Shown here: positions 9,694-18,213 of the stretch, piece by piece
Position numbering within the stretch: the stretch's first letter is position 1
Layout of the letters: the number at the start of each line of letters is the position of its first letter
Assembly (NCBI RefSeq): GCF_900078195.1
Contig: NZ_FJVE01000007.1
Location: 558,001 to 622,000, forward strand
DNA length: 64,000 bases
Origin: Clostridium sp. Marseille-P299
GTDB lineage: Bacteria; Bacillota; Clostridia; Lachnospirales; Lachnospiraceae
Reading direction: 5' to 3'
Notes under the pieces: generated by a model
What the model was told of the DNA's origin: nothing
Seen by the model: only the letters and a program-made list of their open reading frames with translations
Database searches by the model: none
Made by a program: the position numbers and the translations under genes

Positions 9694-9725
9694 AAAGGGC
9701 ATAGTCAGAACTGACTATGCCCTTT
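9694..9725 (+). terminator. Terminator of the ABC importer operon
   Basis: A perfect 15-bp stem AAAGGGCATAGTCAG / CTGACTATGCCCTTT with a two-base loop, 14 bases after the stop codon. The U-tract is poor, so it may also stabilise the 3' end. Confidence 0.7.
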
Positions 9726-9788
9726 GGTGTGATTACACTTCTTTTTGGGGGCGTATCTTATTGAAGTTCTAGCTTACTTCATAATTTG

Positions 9789-9977
9789 TTAATAATAATC
9801 TGAGTCGTCATCATAATCATTAGAGATAGCATCAAAGTCATCCTTATAGTCATATTGACTTGTTTCTTTTTTTGAGGTACTAGATGTAGCAGTCTTATTT
9901 GTTTTCTTTAGATTATTGCTACTTGTAGAGGATTCCTCTAATTCTTTACGATAGCGTTGGTTTGATTGTTTACTCAT
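9789..9977 (-). CDS. Small hydrophilic protein, Ser/Lys/Asp-rich
   Basis: Codes for 62 residues and is supported by a strong ribosome site (GAGAGGAAGTG, 5 bases before ATG). The middle is rich in Ser, Thr and Lys and the C-terminus is acidic and tyrosine-rich (DYDDDSDYY). There are no hydrophobic segments or cysteines. I do not recognise the family. Low sequence complexity suggests a disordered protein. It stands alone between two plus-strand units. Confidence 0.6.
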   Translation of the reverse strand: MSKQSNQRYRKELEESSTSSNNLKKTNKTATSSTSKKETSQYDYKDDFDAISNDYDDDSDYY

Positions 9978-10069
9978 ACTTTCACTTCCTCTCTTAAGAT
10001 ACCTATAGTATTACATTTATTTCCTAGTCTATACGAATTAAAATTAATAAAATAAATTTTTTTTAGGTA

Positions 10070-10097
10070 TTGCATATTTTAAAACTAGTGCTATAAT
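10070..10097 (+). promoter_or_regulatory. Promoter of the azoreductase-like gene
   Basis: TTGCAT (10070-10075), 16-bp spacer, TATAAT (10092-10097). It predicts a leader of about 150 bases that contains a TGTTA-A6-TAACA inverted repeat near 10140 and AACATTATGTT near 10173, possible operators that resemble the TAACA/TGTTA palindromes at 6332-6368. Confidence 0.6.
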
Positions 10098-10254
10098 AAA
10101 AACATGATAATGATTTCTATTATTAATATAAAATAAATTGTTAAAAAAATAACATCTCTTTTTTTACAACATTATGTTAAAGTTTAGACAATGAGTAAAT
10201 AAACGGAAAATAAACCATGTATTAGAGTGGCCATTATGAAAGGAATTTAAAATT

Positions 10255-10851
10255 ATGAGTAAAGTATTATATATTAAAGCAAATATTAAACCAGAAGGTG
10301 AATCAAGAACATTTCAAGTATCTGATTATTTTGTAGAACAATATAAGAAAGAACATCCACAGGATGAAGTAATTATAGTAGATTTATATAAGGAAAATGT
10401 AGACTTCTTAAGACCAGAGGATTTAGGTAAAATATTTGGACCAAAAGACGAGAGTAGTAAGCAGAATGGAGTTTTAAAGTATGCATATCAATTTGCTGAC
10501 GCTGATAAATATATCTTTGCAGCACCAATGTGGAATTTAGGAGCTCCTGCAATTTTAAAAGCTTACTTTGATTATATTAGTGTAGTTGGTATTACATTTA
10601 AGTATGGAGAATCTGGTCCAGTTGGTTTATGTGAAGGTAAAAAGGCGGTTCACATTACATCAAGGGGCGGAGTATATACTGGAACTCCAATTGAAATGGA
10701 TGATAGATATTTAAGAACTATTTTAGGATTGTTTGGAGTAAAAGATGTTACTACAATTCCAGTGGAAGGCGTTGATATCCTTGGAATTGACGTGGTTGCT
10801 AAAGTGAATGAAGCAAAAGAAATCGCAAAAAATGTAGCAAGTGAATTTTAA
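10255..10851 (+). CDS. azoR: FMN-dependent NADH:quinone oxidoreductase / azoreductase
   Basis: A 198-residue flavodoxin-fold protein of the AzoR family, which uses FMN and NAD(P)H to reduce quinones and azo compounds by two electrons in the cytoplasm. Seen: N-terminal VLYIKANIKPEGESRTF, the phosphate-binding region, the loop AAPMWNLGAPAILKAYFDYI with the PMWN motif that contacts FMN, and HITSRGGVY. Length fits the family. The ribosome site is GAAAGGAATTT. It is a single-gene unit. The role is probably stress or redox detoxification; the symbol is by family similarity. Confidence 0.85.
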   Translation: MSKVLYIKANIKPEGESRTFQVSDYFVEQYKKEHPQDEVIIVDLYKENVDFLRPEDLGKIFGPKDESSKQNGVLKYAYQFADADKYIFAAPMWNLGAPAILKAYFDYISVVGITFKYGESGPVGLCEGKKAVHITSRGGVYTGTPIEMDDRYLRTILGLFGVKDVTTIPVEGVDILGIDVVAKVNEAKEIAKNVASEF

Positions 10852-10885
10852 AATTCGTAAGTAGGAATAGAAATAATGGACAGAA

Positions 10886-10937
10886 AGCTGGTGGCAAATA
10901 GTGATAATAGAATGCTATTTGTCATCAGCTCTTTTTA
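10886..10937 (+). terminator. Terminator of the azoreductase-like gene
   Basis: AGCTGGTGGCAAATAG pairs with CTATTTGTCATCAGCT across a short loop and is followed by CTTTTT. The remaining gap to 11192 is AT-rich and contains only the promoter listed next. Confidence 0.82.
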
Positions 10938-11097
10938 AATGATAGAAAATAAAAGCATAAATGCTGTGTCCTATCATATATATCAAAGGTGAATGAATTA
11001 TATCGTCTAACAAATTAATTTGTACCTACAAGAGTAGATTTTATAATAAATAAATAAAAAATAAATATAAAATTATTATAATATTTAGACAGTTTAG

Positions 11098-11126
11098 TTG
11101 TTATTTTTCGTGTAGTGTGCTACAGT
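11098..11126 (+). promoter_or_regulatory. Candidate promoter of the HEAT-repeat gene
   Basis: TTGTTA (11098-11103), 17-bp spacer, TACAGT (11121-11126), about 60 bases before the start codon. The match is moderate. Confidence 0.45.
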
Positions 11127-11192
11127 ATAGTTGCGACCTTGCAGATTGATTTTTTGTAAGATTACAATTAAATACATAGAAGGAGCAAAATT

Positions 11193-11516
11193 ATGAGCGA
11201 AGAAAGAGAAATTGAAAAGATACAAAAGTTAGCTGAGAAGAAAAAAACTGAAAAAATTGAGAAGTATCTAAGAGACAAGGATATTAAAGTGGTGAAAGCA
11301 GCCATTGGTGCTTTGGGTGAGATTCAGGATGAAGCCGCAAGAAATTTATTGAGTAAATTAATTGATGACGAGAATCCAGAAATCCGAAAAGTAGCTATTG
11401 TTGCCTTTGGTAAAGGAAAAACAGAACATGCAAAAACATTCCTACAGCATCTTTTAGCAAGCGAAAAAGATGAGGAAGTCAAGGAAATTTTAAGGAAAGT
11501 GTTGCATGAATTTTAG
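11193..11516 (+). CDS. Small HEAT-repeat protein
   Basis: A 107-residue, all-helical protein. Residues about 27-107 contain two to three HEAT/PBS-lyase-type helical pairs (DKDIKVVKAAIGALGEI, DDENPEIRKVAIVAFGKG, EKDEEVKEILRKVL), preceded by a charged helix rich in Lys/Glu. Such repeats bind other proteins; no catalytic residues are seen. The ribosome site is AAGGAGCAAAATT. The gene stands alone and its terminator is the landing site of the group II intron. Confidence 0.7.
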   Translation: MSEEREIEKIQKLAEKKKTEKIEKYLRDKDIKVVKAAIGALGEIQDEAARNLLSKLIDDENPEIRKVAIVAFGKGKTEHAKTFLQHLLASEKDEEVKEILRKVLHEF

Positions 11517-11585
11517 GTGGAATATTTACGCTTACGGATAATAAAAAATTTAGAAATAAAAAGTATAGAACATAATCAGTATGAA

Positions 11586-11626
11586 AAAGGAGGCTATTGC
11601 TAAATTTCTTTGCAATAGCCTCCTTT
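11586..11626 (+). terminator. Terminator hairpin used as the intron target
   Basis: A perfect 15-bp stem AAAGGAGGCTATTGC / GCAATAGCCTCCTTT. The group II intron begins four bases after the stem, at 11630, so the natural U-tract is now interrupted. Confidence 0.85.
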
Positions 11627-11629
11627 ATA

Positions 11630-13547
11630 GTGTGCCCAGCATGGGCGCAATCTAATGGGTTAAAGTCCCTAACACAGCCTAGTAGTGGCAAGTGTATAGC
11701 CTAAGACAAGGGTGTCGTTCGCGAGGGCGAATCTGAAGGAAGTCCGTGGGCAAATCTCTGGTCTGACGAACAGAAATCACATACAAGGCATTAATTAAGG
11801 ATAAGATTGCTATACAAATCGAAGTCCAATAACTACTCGAAATTAATTAATGTAAATGTGGCAGATAGATGGAGAGGAAGATTGCGTTCTTACCTGGGGA
11901 GGTCTTAGTGATACGTCATGGAAGTGAACTCTGAAATGACAACCCATGCAGTGATGTATGGCTGAACACTAAGAAGTCAGCAGAGGTCATAGTACCGGAG
12001 GTAGTCGACGACCTATGGGAAGGACTGAACAATAGGAGGTTTTGAAAGTTTGAAAGAAACAAAGAAATGTGATGACAGCAGACAACTGAATACAGAATCA
12101 GGTCATTTGCAAAAGGATAGAGTGGAACTCGAAAGCTATGCAAAGGCGCCGAGCATTTCTATGACGTCGGATAACAGACAGAACGCCCGAAGAGAATATC
12201 ACTATGGATTGCTAGAGAAAATCATTAGTAATGAAAATCTAAATGAAGCCTTTAAACGTGTAAAGAAGAATAAAGGAAGTCATGGAATCGACAAGATGGG
12301 AGTAGATGAACTTCTACCATATCTAAGAAGTCATGGCGAAGAGCTTAAGCAATCCATAGCAGATGGAAGTTATAAACCGAATCCCGTAAGAAGGGTAGAG
12401 ATACCAAAGGATAACGGGAAAACAAGACCATTAGGGATACCAACTGTAGTAGACCGAGTGATACAACAGGCAGTATCACAAGTACTAACGCCAATCTTTG
12501 AGAAGAAATTTTCAGAGAATAGTTATGGATTTAGACCAAATCGAAACGCGCATCAAGCAATTCTAAAATGTAAAGAATACATGGATGAAGGCTATAAATG
12601 GGCGGTAGATATAGATTTAGAAAAGTACTTTGATACTGTCAACCACGATAGGTTAATTGGGCTGATTTATAAAGAAGTCAAGGATATACGAGTAATCGGA
12701 CTGATAAGGAAGTATCTAAATGCAGGAGTGATGGAAAAGGGATTAGTAAGTGCTACTGTAGAAGGAGTGCCTCAAGGTGGGAACTTATCTCCACTATTAA
12801 GTAATATCATGTTGCATGAACTGGATATGGAATTAGAACGAAGAGGACTTAAGTTCTGCCGTTATGCAGATGATTGCAATGTATACGTGAAATCAAAGAA
12901 ATCAGCAGAGCGAGTTATGAAAAGTATCACGGAGTTTATAGAAAAGGACTTGAAGCTTAAAGTTAACAAAGAGAAAAGTAAGGTAGACCGACCATGGAAA
13001 CTAAAATATTTAGGATATACCTTTTACAATAAGAAAGGTGAAATGGGAATAAGAGTACATCAAGTTTCTGTTAAGAAGTTAAAAGGAAAACTTAAGAGTA
13101 TCACTGGAAGAAGTAATGCAATGAGTATGGAACTCAGAGCTATTAAACTAAAACAATTAATTGTTGGCTGGATAAGTTACTTCAAACTAGCAGATATGAA
13201 AGGTACTTTACGAGAACTTGATGAGTGGCTAAGAAGACGTTTACGTCTTTGTTACTGGAAACAGTGGAAAAAGATTAAAACGAAACATGATAACTTAGTT
13301 AAACTAGGGGTAGAGAATTGGAAAGCATGGGAACATGCGAATACAAGGAAAGGCTACTGGAGAATCTCCAATAGCCCAATCTTAAATTCAACTCTTACCA
13401 ATAAATATCTTAGAGAACAAGGTTTTATAACACTTAGTGAAAGATATTCGCAAATAAGGTAATCTTATTGAACCGCCGTATACCGAACGGTACGTACGGT
13501 GGTGTGAGAGGACGGAAATTCAATTAATGAATTTCCTCCTACTCGAT
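11630..13547 (+). mobile_element. Complete group IIC intron
   Basis: The 5' end GTGTGCCCAGCATGGGCGCA closely follows the start of the Oceanobacillus iheyensis group IIC intron as I remember it, and later blocks (GGGTTAAAGTCCC, CAAGGGTGTCG, AATCTGAAGGAAGTCCG, GGTCTGACGAACA) also fit domain I. The 3' end has a 34-nt domain V at 13471-13504 (lower stem ACCGCCGTA/TACGGTGGT, CG bulge, GAAC loop) with a CGC-type triad and a short domain VI stem GGAAATTC/GAATTTCC. The boundary is set at CTCGAT, 13547. Class C introns insert behind terminator hairpins, exactly as here. All parts look intact. Confidence 0.92.
12050..13462 (+). CDS. ltrA: Group II intron reverse transcriptase/maturase
   Basis: This 470-residue intron-encoded protein splices the intron and reverse-transcribes it into new sites. 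Start is TTG at 12050, 10 bases after AGGAGG (12034-12039). Reverse-transcriptase blocks are clear: GSHGIDKMGVDEL, KTRPLGIPTVVDRVIQQAV, NSYGFRPNRNAHQAI, DIDLEKYFDTVNH, EGVPQGGNLSPLLSNI, and the catalytic YADD. The maturase/X domain follows (LKLKQLIVGWISYFK-like). The C-terminus has RRLRLCYWKQWKK and WRISNSPILNS but no HNH endonuclease, typical of class C. No frameshift or stop is seen. It lies in intron domain IV. Confidence 0.93.
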   Translation: MKETKKCDDSRQLNTESGHLQKDRVELESYAKAPSISMTSDNRQNARREYHYGLLEKIISNENLNEAFKRVKKNKGSHGIDKMGVDELLPYLRSHGEELKQSIADGSYKPNPVRRVEIPKDNGKTRPLGIPTVVDRVIQQAVSQVLTPIFEKKFSENSYGFRPNRNAHQAILKCKEYMDEGYKWAVDIDLEKYFDTVNHDRLIGLIYKEVKDIRVIGLIRKYLNAGVMEKGLVSATVEGVPQGGNLSPLLSNIMLHELDMELERRGLKFCRYADDCNVYVKSKKSAERVMKSITEFIEKDLKLKVNKEKSKVDRPWKLKYLGYTFYNKKGEMGIRVHQVSVKKLKGKLKSITGRSNAMSMELRAIKLKQLIVGWISYFKLADMKGTLRELDEWLRRRLRLCYWKQWKKIKTKHDNLVKLGVENWKAWEHANTRKGYWRISNSPILNSTLTNKYLREQGFITLSERYSQIR

Positions 13548-13604
13548 TAAATAACTAAAACTCCATACATACATATTTATACAAGTGTGAAGTTTGAGTC
13601 ATTA

Positions 13605-14951
13605 TTAATTACCTTTTATATTCACTTCTGAACTTAATGTCTTATAAGACTTTAAAAGTATTGGAACTTCATAAGTAAGCATTGCAATCCATCCAAAAAG
13701 ACAAGCAAAAGCGATTCCAGAAAAACCTAATCTTGGGGCAAAGATATATGCAAAAATTACTCGAAAGAGCATTTGAACAAAGGTTGAATTCAAAGTAACT
13801 TTCATTCTTCCCATTCCTCTAAAATAGCCTTGAATACCATTTGTACTTGCAGGTAGCAAATAAAAGAATGCCATATACGTTAAATATACTACGCCTAATG
13901 GTAGAGCGGAACTATTTGCATCTGGTAAGAATAATCGTAAAACAGGTCGAGCAATAATCAAAACAATGATACCTAGGCATACGCTATAAGCATATTCCAT
14001 AATCATACCCATTCGAAATCCTTTTTTGATACGTTCCTTATTACCAGCACCACGGTTTTGCGCAATAAAAGTAGTCATACTTGCAGCAATACTTTGTTGA
14101 GGCGTAAATGCAAAATCATCCACTCGATTTACAGCATTAAAAGCTGCGATACTTTGGACTCCTAGTGGATTAACCGCACCTTGAACTAAAACCTTACCGA
14201 TGTGAAGACATGTTTGTTGCATGGCGGAAGCCCAACTATATTCAACAGTGATTTTTAATAAATGTTTTTTTACAATAATATCTTTTGGTTTTAATTTAAG
14301 GATTGGAATCTTTCGGTATACATATATAACACATAGTATAGCTGAAACAGCTTCAGCGATAACGGTGGAACATGCTGCCCAACGAATGCCGAAATCAAAG
14401 ATTCCGATAAAAATCAAATCAAGACTTACATTTAAAATCGAAGAAAGAATCAAAAATATAATTGGTGTTTTTGAATCTCCGACACTTCGCAAACTTGCGG
14501 AATATATATTATAGAAAAAAGTAAAGATAAGTCCAGAAAATATTATTTGAAGATACGCAGTTGCATCACTTAATATTTCATCTGGAGTATTTAATAAATG
14601 TAGTAAAGGCCTAGCAAAAATGATACATAATAAACTACTTATTATGGTGAATGCGGCACCAATTACCATGGAAGTAGATACTTCATGTTTAAAGCTAACC
14701 ATATCTTTTTTTCCATAAAACTCACTCATAAGTACAGAGGTACCAAGGCATATTCCTGCAATAAAAAATATCACAATGTTCATGATTGGATTTGCAGTAC
14801 CTACAGCTGCAAGTGCATTTTCACTAATAAATCGCCCTACAATAATGGAATCTGCAGCGTTATACGTTAATTGGAACATATTACCTAGAATAGTTGGAAC
14901 TGCAAAACTAATCAAATGTTTTGGGATATTACCCTGTGTTAAATCTCTCAT
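13605..14951 (-). CDS. MATE-family efflux transporter
   Basis: A 448-residue, twelve-segment membrane protein exchanging drugs or metabolites against Na+ or H+. Family features are MRDLTQGNIPKHLISFAVPTILG, QLTYNAADSIIVGRFI, the internal repeat RVDDFAFTPQQSIAASMTTFIAQNRGAGN and NGIQGYFRGMGRMK. The start is placed at 14951 behind AAAGGTATCGCAAAA; an upstream ATG (15002) would add 17 charged residues with no good ribosome site. Its own promoter is at 15042-15070. The intron's downstream boundary is 57 bases past the stop codon, with no disruption. The substrate is unknown. Confidence 0.88.
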   Translation of the reverse strand: MRDLTQGNIPKHLISFAVPTILGNMFQLTYNAADSIIVGRFISENALAAVGTANPIMNIVIFFIAGICLGTSVLMSEFYGKKDMVSFKHEVSTSMVIGAAFTIISSLLCIIFARPLLHLLNTPDEILSDATAYLQIIFSGLIFTFFYNIYSASLRSVGDSKTPIIFLILSSILNVSLDLIFIGIFDFGIRWAACSTVIAEAVSAILCVIYVYRKIPILKLKPKDIIVKKHLLKITVEYSWASAMQQTCLHIGKVLVQGAVNPLGVQSIAAFNAVNRVDDFAFTPQQSIAASMTTFIAQNRGAGNKERIKKGFRMGMIMEYAYSVCLGIIVLIIARPVLRLFLPDANSSALPLGVVYLTYMAFFYLLPASTNGIQGYFRGMGRMKVTLNSTFVQMLFRVIFAYIFAPRLGFSGIAFACLFGWIAMLTYEVPILLKSYKTLSSEVNIKGN

Positions 14952-15041
14952 TTTTGCGATACCTTTCTGTTTCTTCGCTAGTATTCTTTTTACAAATCTC
15001 AATAAATTATTAAGTTTTCTGCTTTACAACGCAATATATAT

Positions 15042-15070
15042 ATCATATCTGGTATTATTTTATTCGTCAA
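15042..15070 (-). promoter_or_regulatory. Promoter of the MATE gene
   Basis: On the minus strand TTGACG (15065-15070), 17-bp spacer, TATGAT (15042-15047), about 90 bases before the start codon. Confidence 0.7.
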
Positions 15071-15130
15071 GAAAACTTATAGTTAGCAAAGAAACTTATC
15101 CATTGAAAGCCCATTAAGGTGCTATGTTAT

Positions 15131-16396
15131 TTAAGCTTTAAATACACGATGAAAGATACTTTTATTGCCGATGGCTCCTAGCCTTTGACCGATATCAGTT
15201 TGTGTTTGATATTTGCTTATCATAATAATTTGAGAAGAATAAATTCCACTGTTTCCAGAAACATAGTAACTGATCAGTGCTGCAATGATATAATAAGGAA
15301 TGGCATTTACACCAAACATTTCAATTCCTAACATTATTGTTGTAATTGGGGTATTTGTAGCACAACCAAACACTGAGATAAGGCCTAAAGCAGCAAGGAG
15401 TGATGGCTCTATGTGTGTTATTTGACCGATATAGCCGCCAACAGAAGCACCAATATCAAAAAGAGGAGTGACCTCACCACCTTGAAAACCGCATCCCAGT
15501 GTTAAAACTGTAAGTATTAACTTTTTGATTGGAGCCAATAGGGTGACCTTGCCATCAAATCCAGCCTGTATGATCCAAGTGCTTAAACCTGTGAACTTAA
15601 AAGCATTTAATAATACCATAACAAGGATGTACAAAAGACTTCCAGCAACTACTCGATATAAATAATTATGTATTATATTAGAATATAATTTTTTTAATGC
15701 TTGGACAGAAATTGCAAAAACTCTTCCCATGAATCCAAATGCACAGGAAGCAAGAATGAGAATTATGATGTTATATAAACTTAAGGATGGTATTGATTTT
15801 ATCACATATGAGGTATGTGTAATACCAAATAGTCTTGTGATATAGTCAGCAATATAAGAGGAAAAAAAACATGGAAGCAAGGCTTCATAACTTATCTTAC
15901 CGATATAGCACATTTCCATACCAAAAAAAGCACCTGCTAAAGGTGTGCCAAAAACAGAACCAAAAGCAGCACTTATACCTGCCATTACAAAGATGCGTTT
16001 ATCTTTATGTTCCACTTTAAAATAATTTGCAAGATTATTTGATAATGCACCACCAATCTGAACAGCGGTTCCTTCTCGACCCGCAGAACCCCCAGTCAAA
16101 TGTGTAAAGATAGTAAATATAAATGTGAGAATGGACATTCTAAGTGGTACGTTCCTCTCTTCCTGCACGCTTTCGATTATGAGGTTATTTCCAAGATTCG
16201 AATTCTTACCGTATTTGTTATAGATAAAAGCAGTTGCAACTCCTGTGAGTGGGAGAAATATTATGAGAAAATGGAATTGCTCTCTTAGCCCAGTTACCAA
16301 TTGTAGTAGTGATAAAAAGGCTGCAGAAATAGTACCCATCAATATGCTGGTAATGGTCAAAATTGAAAGTGAAATAATAATTTTTTTAGGTTTCAT
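15131..16396 (-). CDS. eriCF: CLC(F)-type fluoride/proton antiporter
   Basis: A 421-residue CLC-superfamily membrane protein. Selectivity-region motifs are GGSAGREGTAVQIGG and GFQGGEVTPLFDIGA, with GREGT and GGEVTPLF being the forms I associate with the fluoride-exporting CLC(F) branch rather than chloride channels (GSGIP, GxFxP). It should expel F- in exchange for H+ at the inner membrane. The assignment is strongly backed by a fluoride riboswitch directly upstream. The ribosome site is AAAGGAGATTTATA. It is single-gene and stops about 130 bases before the MATE promoter region on the same strand. Confidence 0.92.
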   Translation of the reverse strand: MKPKKIIISLSILTITSILMGTISAAFLSLLQLVTGLREQFHFLIIFLPLTGVATAFIYNKYGKNSNLGNNLIIESVQEERNVPLRMSILTFIFTIFTHLTGGSAGREGTAVQIGGALSNNLANYFKVEHKDKRIFVMAGISAAFGSVFGTPLAGAFFGMEMCYIGKISYEALLPCFFSSYIADYITRLFGITHTSYVIKSIPSLSLYNIIILILASCAFGFMGRVFAISVQALKKLYSNIIHNYLYRVVAGSLLYILVMVLLNAFKFTGLSTWIIQAGFDGKVTLLAPIKKLILTVLTLGCGFQGGEVTPLFDIGASVGGYIGQITHIEPSLLAALGLISVFGCATNTPITTIMLGIEMFGVNAIPYYIIAALISYYVSGNSGIYSSQIIMISKYQTQTDIGQRLGAIGNKSIFHRVFKA

Positions 16397-16420
16397 TATA
16401 AATCTCCTTTAGAATAGAAT

Positions 16421-16513
16421 AAAAAAAGCCGATGATATCTGCATAGTATGCAGAAGTCATCAGCTATTAAGCGGTTTTGGCAAATGCCAAGGGAGACGTT
16501 CATTCCCCAGCAG
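16421..16513 (-). ncRNA. Fluoride (crcB-type) riboswitch with terminator
   Basis: Read on the minus strand: GGGGAATGAACGTCTCCC, then a small TTGGCATTTGCCAA hairpin, AACCGCTTAATAGC and GCTGATGACTTCTGCA, the conserved fluoride-aptamer core. The conserved GCTGATGA also forms the 5' arm of a long terminator stem (GCTGATGAcTTCTGCATA with TATGCAGAtATCATCGGC) followed by seven Ts. Fluoride binding should therefore free the polymerase. The gene controlled is the CLC(F) antiporter. Confidence 0.95.
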
Positions 16514-16518
16514 AATTT

Positions 16519-16547
16519 ATTATAAGACGGAAATAGAGCAGTGTCAA
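16519..16547 (-). promoter_or_regulatory. Promoter of the fluoride riboswitch transcript
   Basis: Minus strand TTGACA (16542-16547), exactly 17 bp, TATAAT (16519-16524). The predicted start lies at the first bases of the aptamer. Confidence 0.88.
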
Positions 16548-16672
16548 TGCAAAGAATTAATAAAAATCATTTTAGACGTATATTGTTAGGAATGATATTC
16601 AGTGGTATACTTTTAGCATAAGTATGAGTTTAATTAGTATAGACGTAAAAAAAATAGAGAGGAATTAATAAG

Positions 16673-16885
16673 ATGAAAATAAAGTTCAACGAGGAGCAAA
16701 TTAAATTATTAAAAACATTAGATATTCCGTATTCCGTAACTGGAGATTTGGATGATGGACAAATTTTAGATATGGATACCGTGGTAACGGACCATTTGAT
16801 TGAATACGGTATTGACGAAGATGAAAGCGTAAATGAAGTGGGTAAAATTTGTGAGAGTATTTTAAAAATATTAGGTGAGATATAA
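16673..16885 (+). CDS. Small acidic protein of unknown function
   Basis: Codes for 70 residues (MKIKFNEEQIKLLKTLDIPY...), acidic, with two predicted helices flanking a short loop and no membrane segment. The ribosome site GAGAGGAATTAATAAG supports translation. It lies 21 bases before the ArsC/Spx-like gene and is probably the first cistron of a four-gene operon ending at 18730. I do not recognise its family with certainty. Confidence 0.7.
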   Translation: MKIKFNEEQIKLLKTLDIPYSVTGDLDDGQILDMDTVVTDHLIEYGIDEDESVNEVGKICESILKILGEI

Positions 16886-16906
16886 TTTAGTAAAGGAGTA
16901 TAGATT

Positions 16907-17266
16907 ATGTTATTTATTGAATATCCAAAATGCAGTACTTGCATAAAAGCAAAAAAATGGTTAAATGAGAATAATGTACAATATGAAGATCGTCATATTG
17001 TAACAGACAATCCTAAAAAAGAAGAACTTAAAGTATGGATTGAAAAAAGCGGAAATCCAATTAAAAAATTTTTTAATACTAGTGGCTTAAAATATAAGGA
17101 ATTAAATCTAAAAGATAAGTTAAGTACAATGAGTGATGATGAACAAATTGAATTACTAGCGAGCGATGGAATGTTAGTAAAACGTCCATTAATCATAGAC
17201 AATGACTCTATTTTAGTAGGTTTTAAAGTCGCTGAATGGGAGCAGCATTTTAGAAAGGAGAAATAA
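16907..17266 (+). CDS. ArsC/Spx-like thioredoxin-fold protein
   Basis: A 119-residue ArsC-family protein with the N-terminal motif YPKCSTCIKAKKWL, a CxxC pair, followed by RHIVTDNPKKEEL and the conserved C-terminal RPLIIDND..VGF. The family contains arsenate reductases and the Spx/MgsR transcription partners; CxxC plus KRPL is typical of YffB/MgsR-like members, which are usually thiol-redox proteins rather than proven arsenate reductases. The ribosome site is AAAGGAGTATAGATT. The stop codon overlaps the next start by one base, so translation is coupled. Confidence 0.85.
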   Translation: MLFIEYPKCSTCIKAKKWLNENNVQYEDRHIVTDNPKKEELKVWIEKSGNPIKKFFNTSGLKYKELNLKDKLSTMSDDEQIELLASDGMLVKRPLIIDNDSILVGFKVAEWEQHFRKEK

Positions 17267-18213
17267 TGGAGGATAAAAGATTTGCAGTACTTATTGATGC
17301 GGATAACATATCTGCAAAGTACATCAAATATATTTTAGATGAGATTTCAAAATACGGTAGTGCAACTTATAAAAGAATCTATGGAGATTGGACAAAAAGC
17401 GAAGCAAACAGTTGGAAAGAAGTTTTATTAGAAAACTCCATTGTGCCAATACAGCAATATAGTTATACAACGGGAAAGAATGCAACAGACTCAGCTATGA
17501 TTATAGATGCAATGGATATTTTATATTCCAATAAAGTGGAGGGATTTTGCCTTGCATCTAGTGATAGTGATTTTACTAGATTAGCTATGAGATTAAGAGA
17601 ATCCGGCATGATGGTAATTGGTATGGGTGAGAAAAAAACACCGGAACCTTTCCGTGCTGCGTGTGAAAGATTTACCTATTTGGATGTATTAGCACAAGTG
17701 GATCAGTCAGAAGGAGACTCAAGCCAAGGAATTGAAAATGAATCCACAGTTAGCATCCAAGCCATTGAAGCAACAATTATTAAGATTATTACTGAGAATG
17801 TTAACGATGGACGTGAAACTGGAATTGGTGAGGTTGGTAGTCGCTTGGTAAAACTTTATCCTGACTTTGACGTTCGTAACTATGGTTATACGAAGCTTTC
17901 TAAATTTTTAGATAGTATTGACTCACTAAAGACAAGAATTTCTGGTAGTACAATTACTGTTTATATTAGAGATAACACCAATACGATGGAACATATTGAA
18001 AGTGTGATACGTGCAATCATTAAAGAAACAGGTAAGAAACGCATTAATATGGGAGAATTAAATCAAAAACTTCGTGTAAGAATTCCTGAATTTAATGTTA
18101 ATAATTATGGTTATACGAAGTTTTCTAAGTTTTTGCAAGAGTTTCCGGCAATTCGTGTGATAGACAATATCAAAGGAGGCACCGCTCAGACGGTGGTAAT
18201 CGAAGATGAATAA
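17266..18213 (+). CDS. NYN-domain putative RNase with two LOTUS (OST-HTH) domains
   Basis: A 315-residue cytoplasmic protein. Residues 1-145 form an NYN/LabA-type PIN-like nuclease domain with acidic residues in VLIDADNIS, NATDSAMIIDAMD and ASSDSDFTRLA. It is followed by two repeated winged-helix OST-HTH/LOTUS domains at about 165-235 and 245-310, each containing the phrase NYGYTK(L/F)SKFL. LOTUS domains bind RNA, notably G-rich RNA; NYN domains cut RNA. An RNA-processing role is therefore well grounded in family knowledge, the target is unknown. It overlaps the genes on both sides. Confidence 0.9.
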   Translation: MEDKRFAVLIDADNISAKYIKYILDEISKYGSATYKRIYGDWTKSEANSWKEVLLENSIVPIQQYSYTTGKNATDSAMIIDAMDILYSNKVEGFCLASSDSDFTRLAMRLRESGMMVIGMGEKKTPEPFRAACERFTYLDVLAQVDQSEGDSSQGIENESTVSIQAIEATIIKIITENVNDGRETGIGEVGSRLVKLYPDFDVRNYGYTKLSKFLDSIDSLKTRISGSTITVYIRDNTNTMEHIESVIRAIIKETGKKRINMGELNQKLRVRIPEFNVNNYGYTKFSKFLQEFPAIRVIDNIKGGTAQTVVIEDE

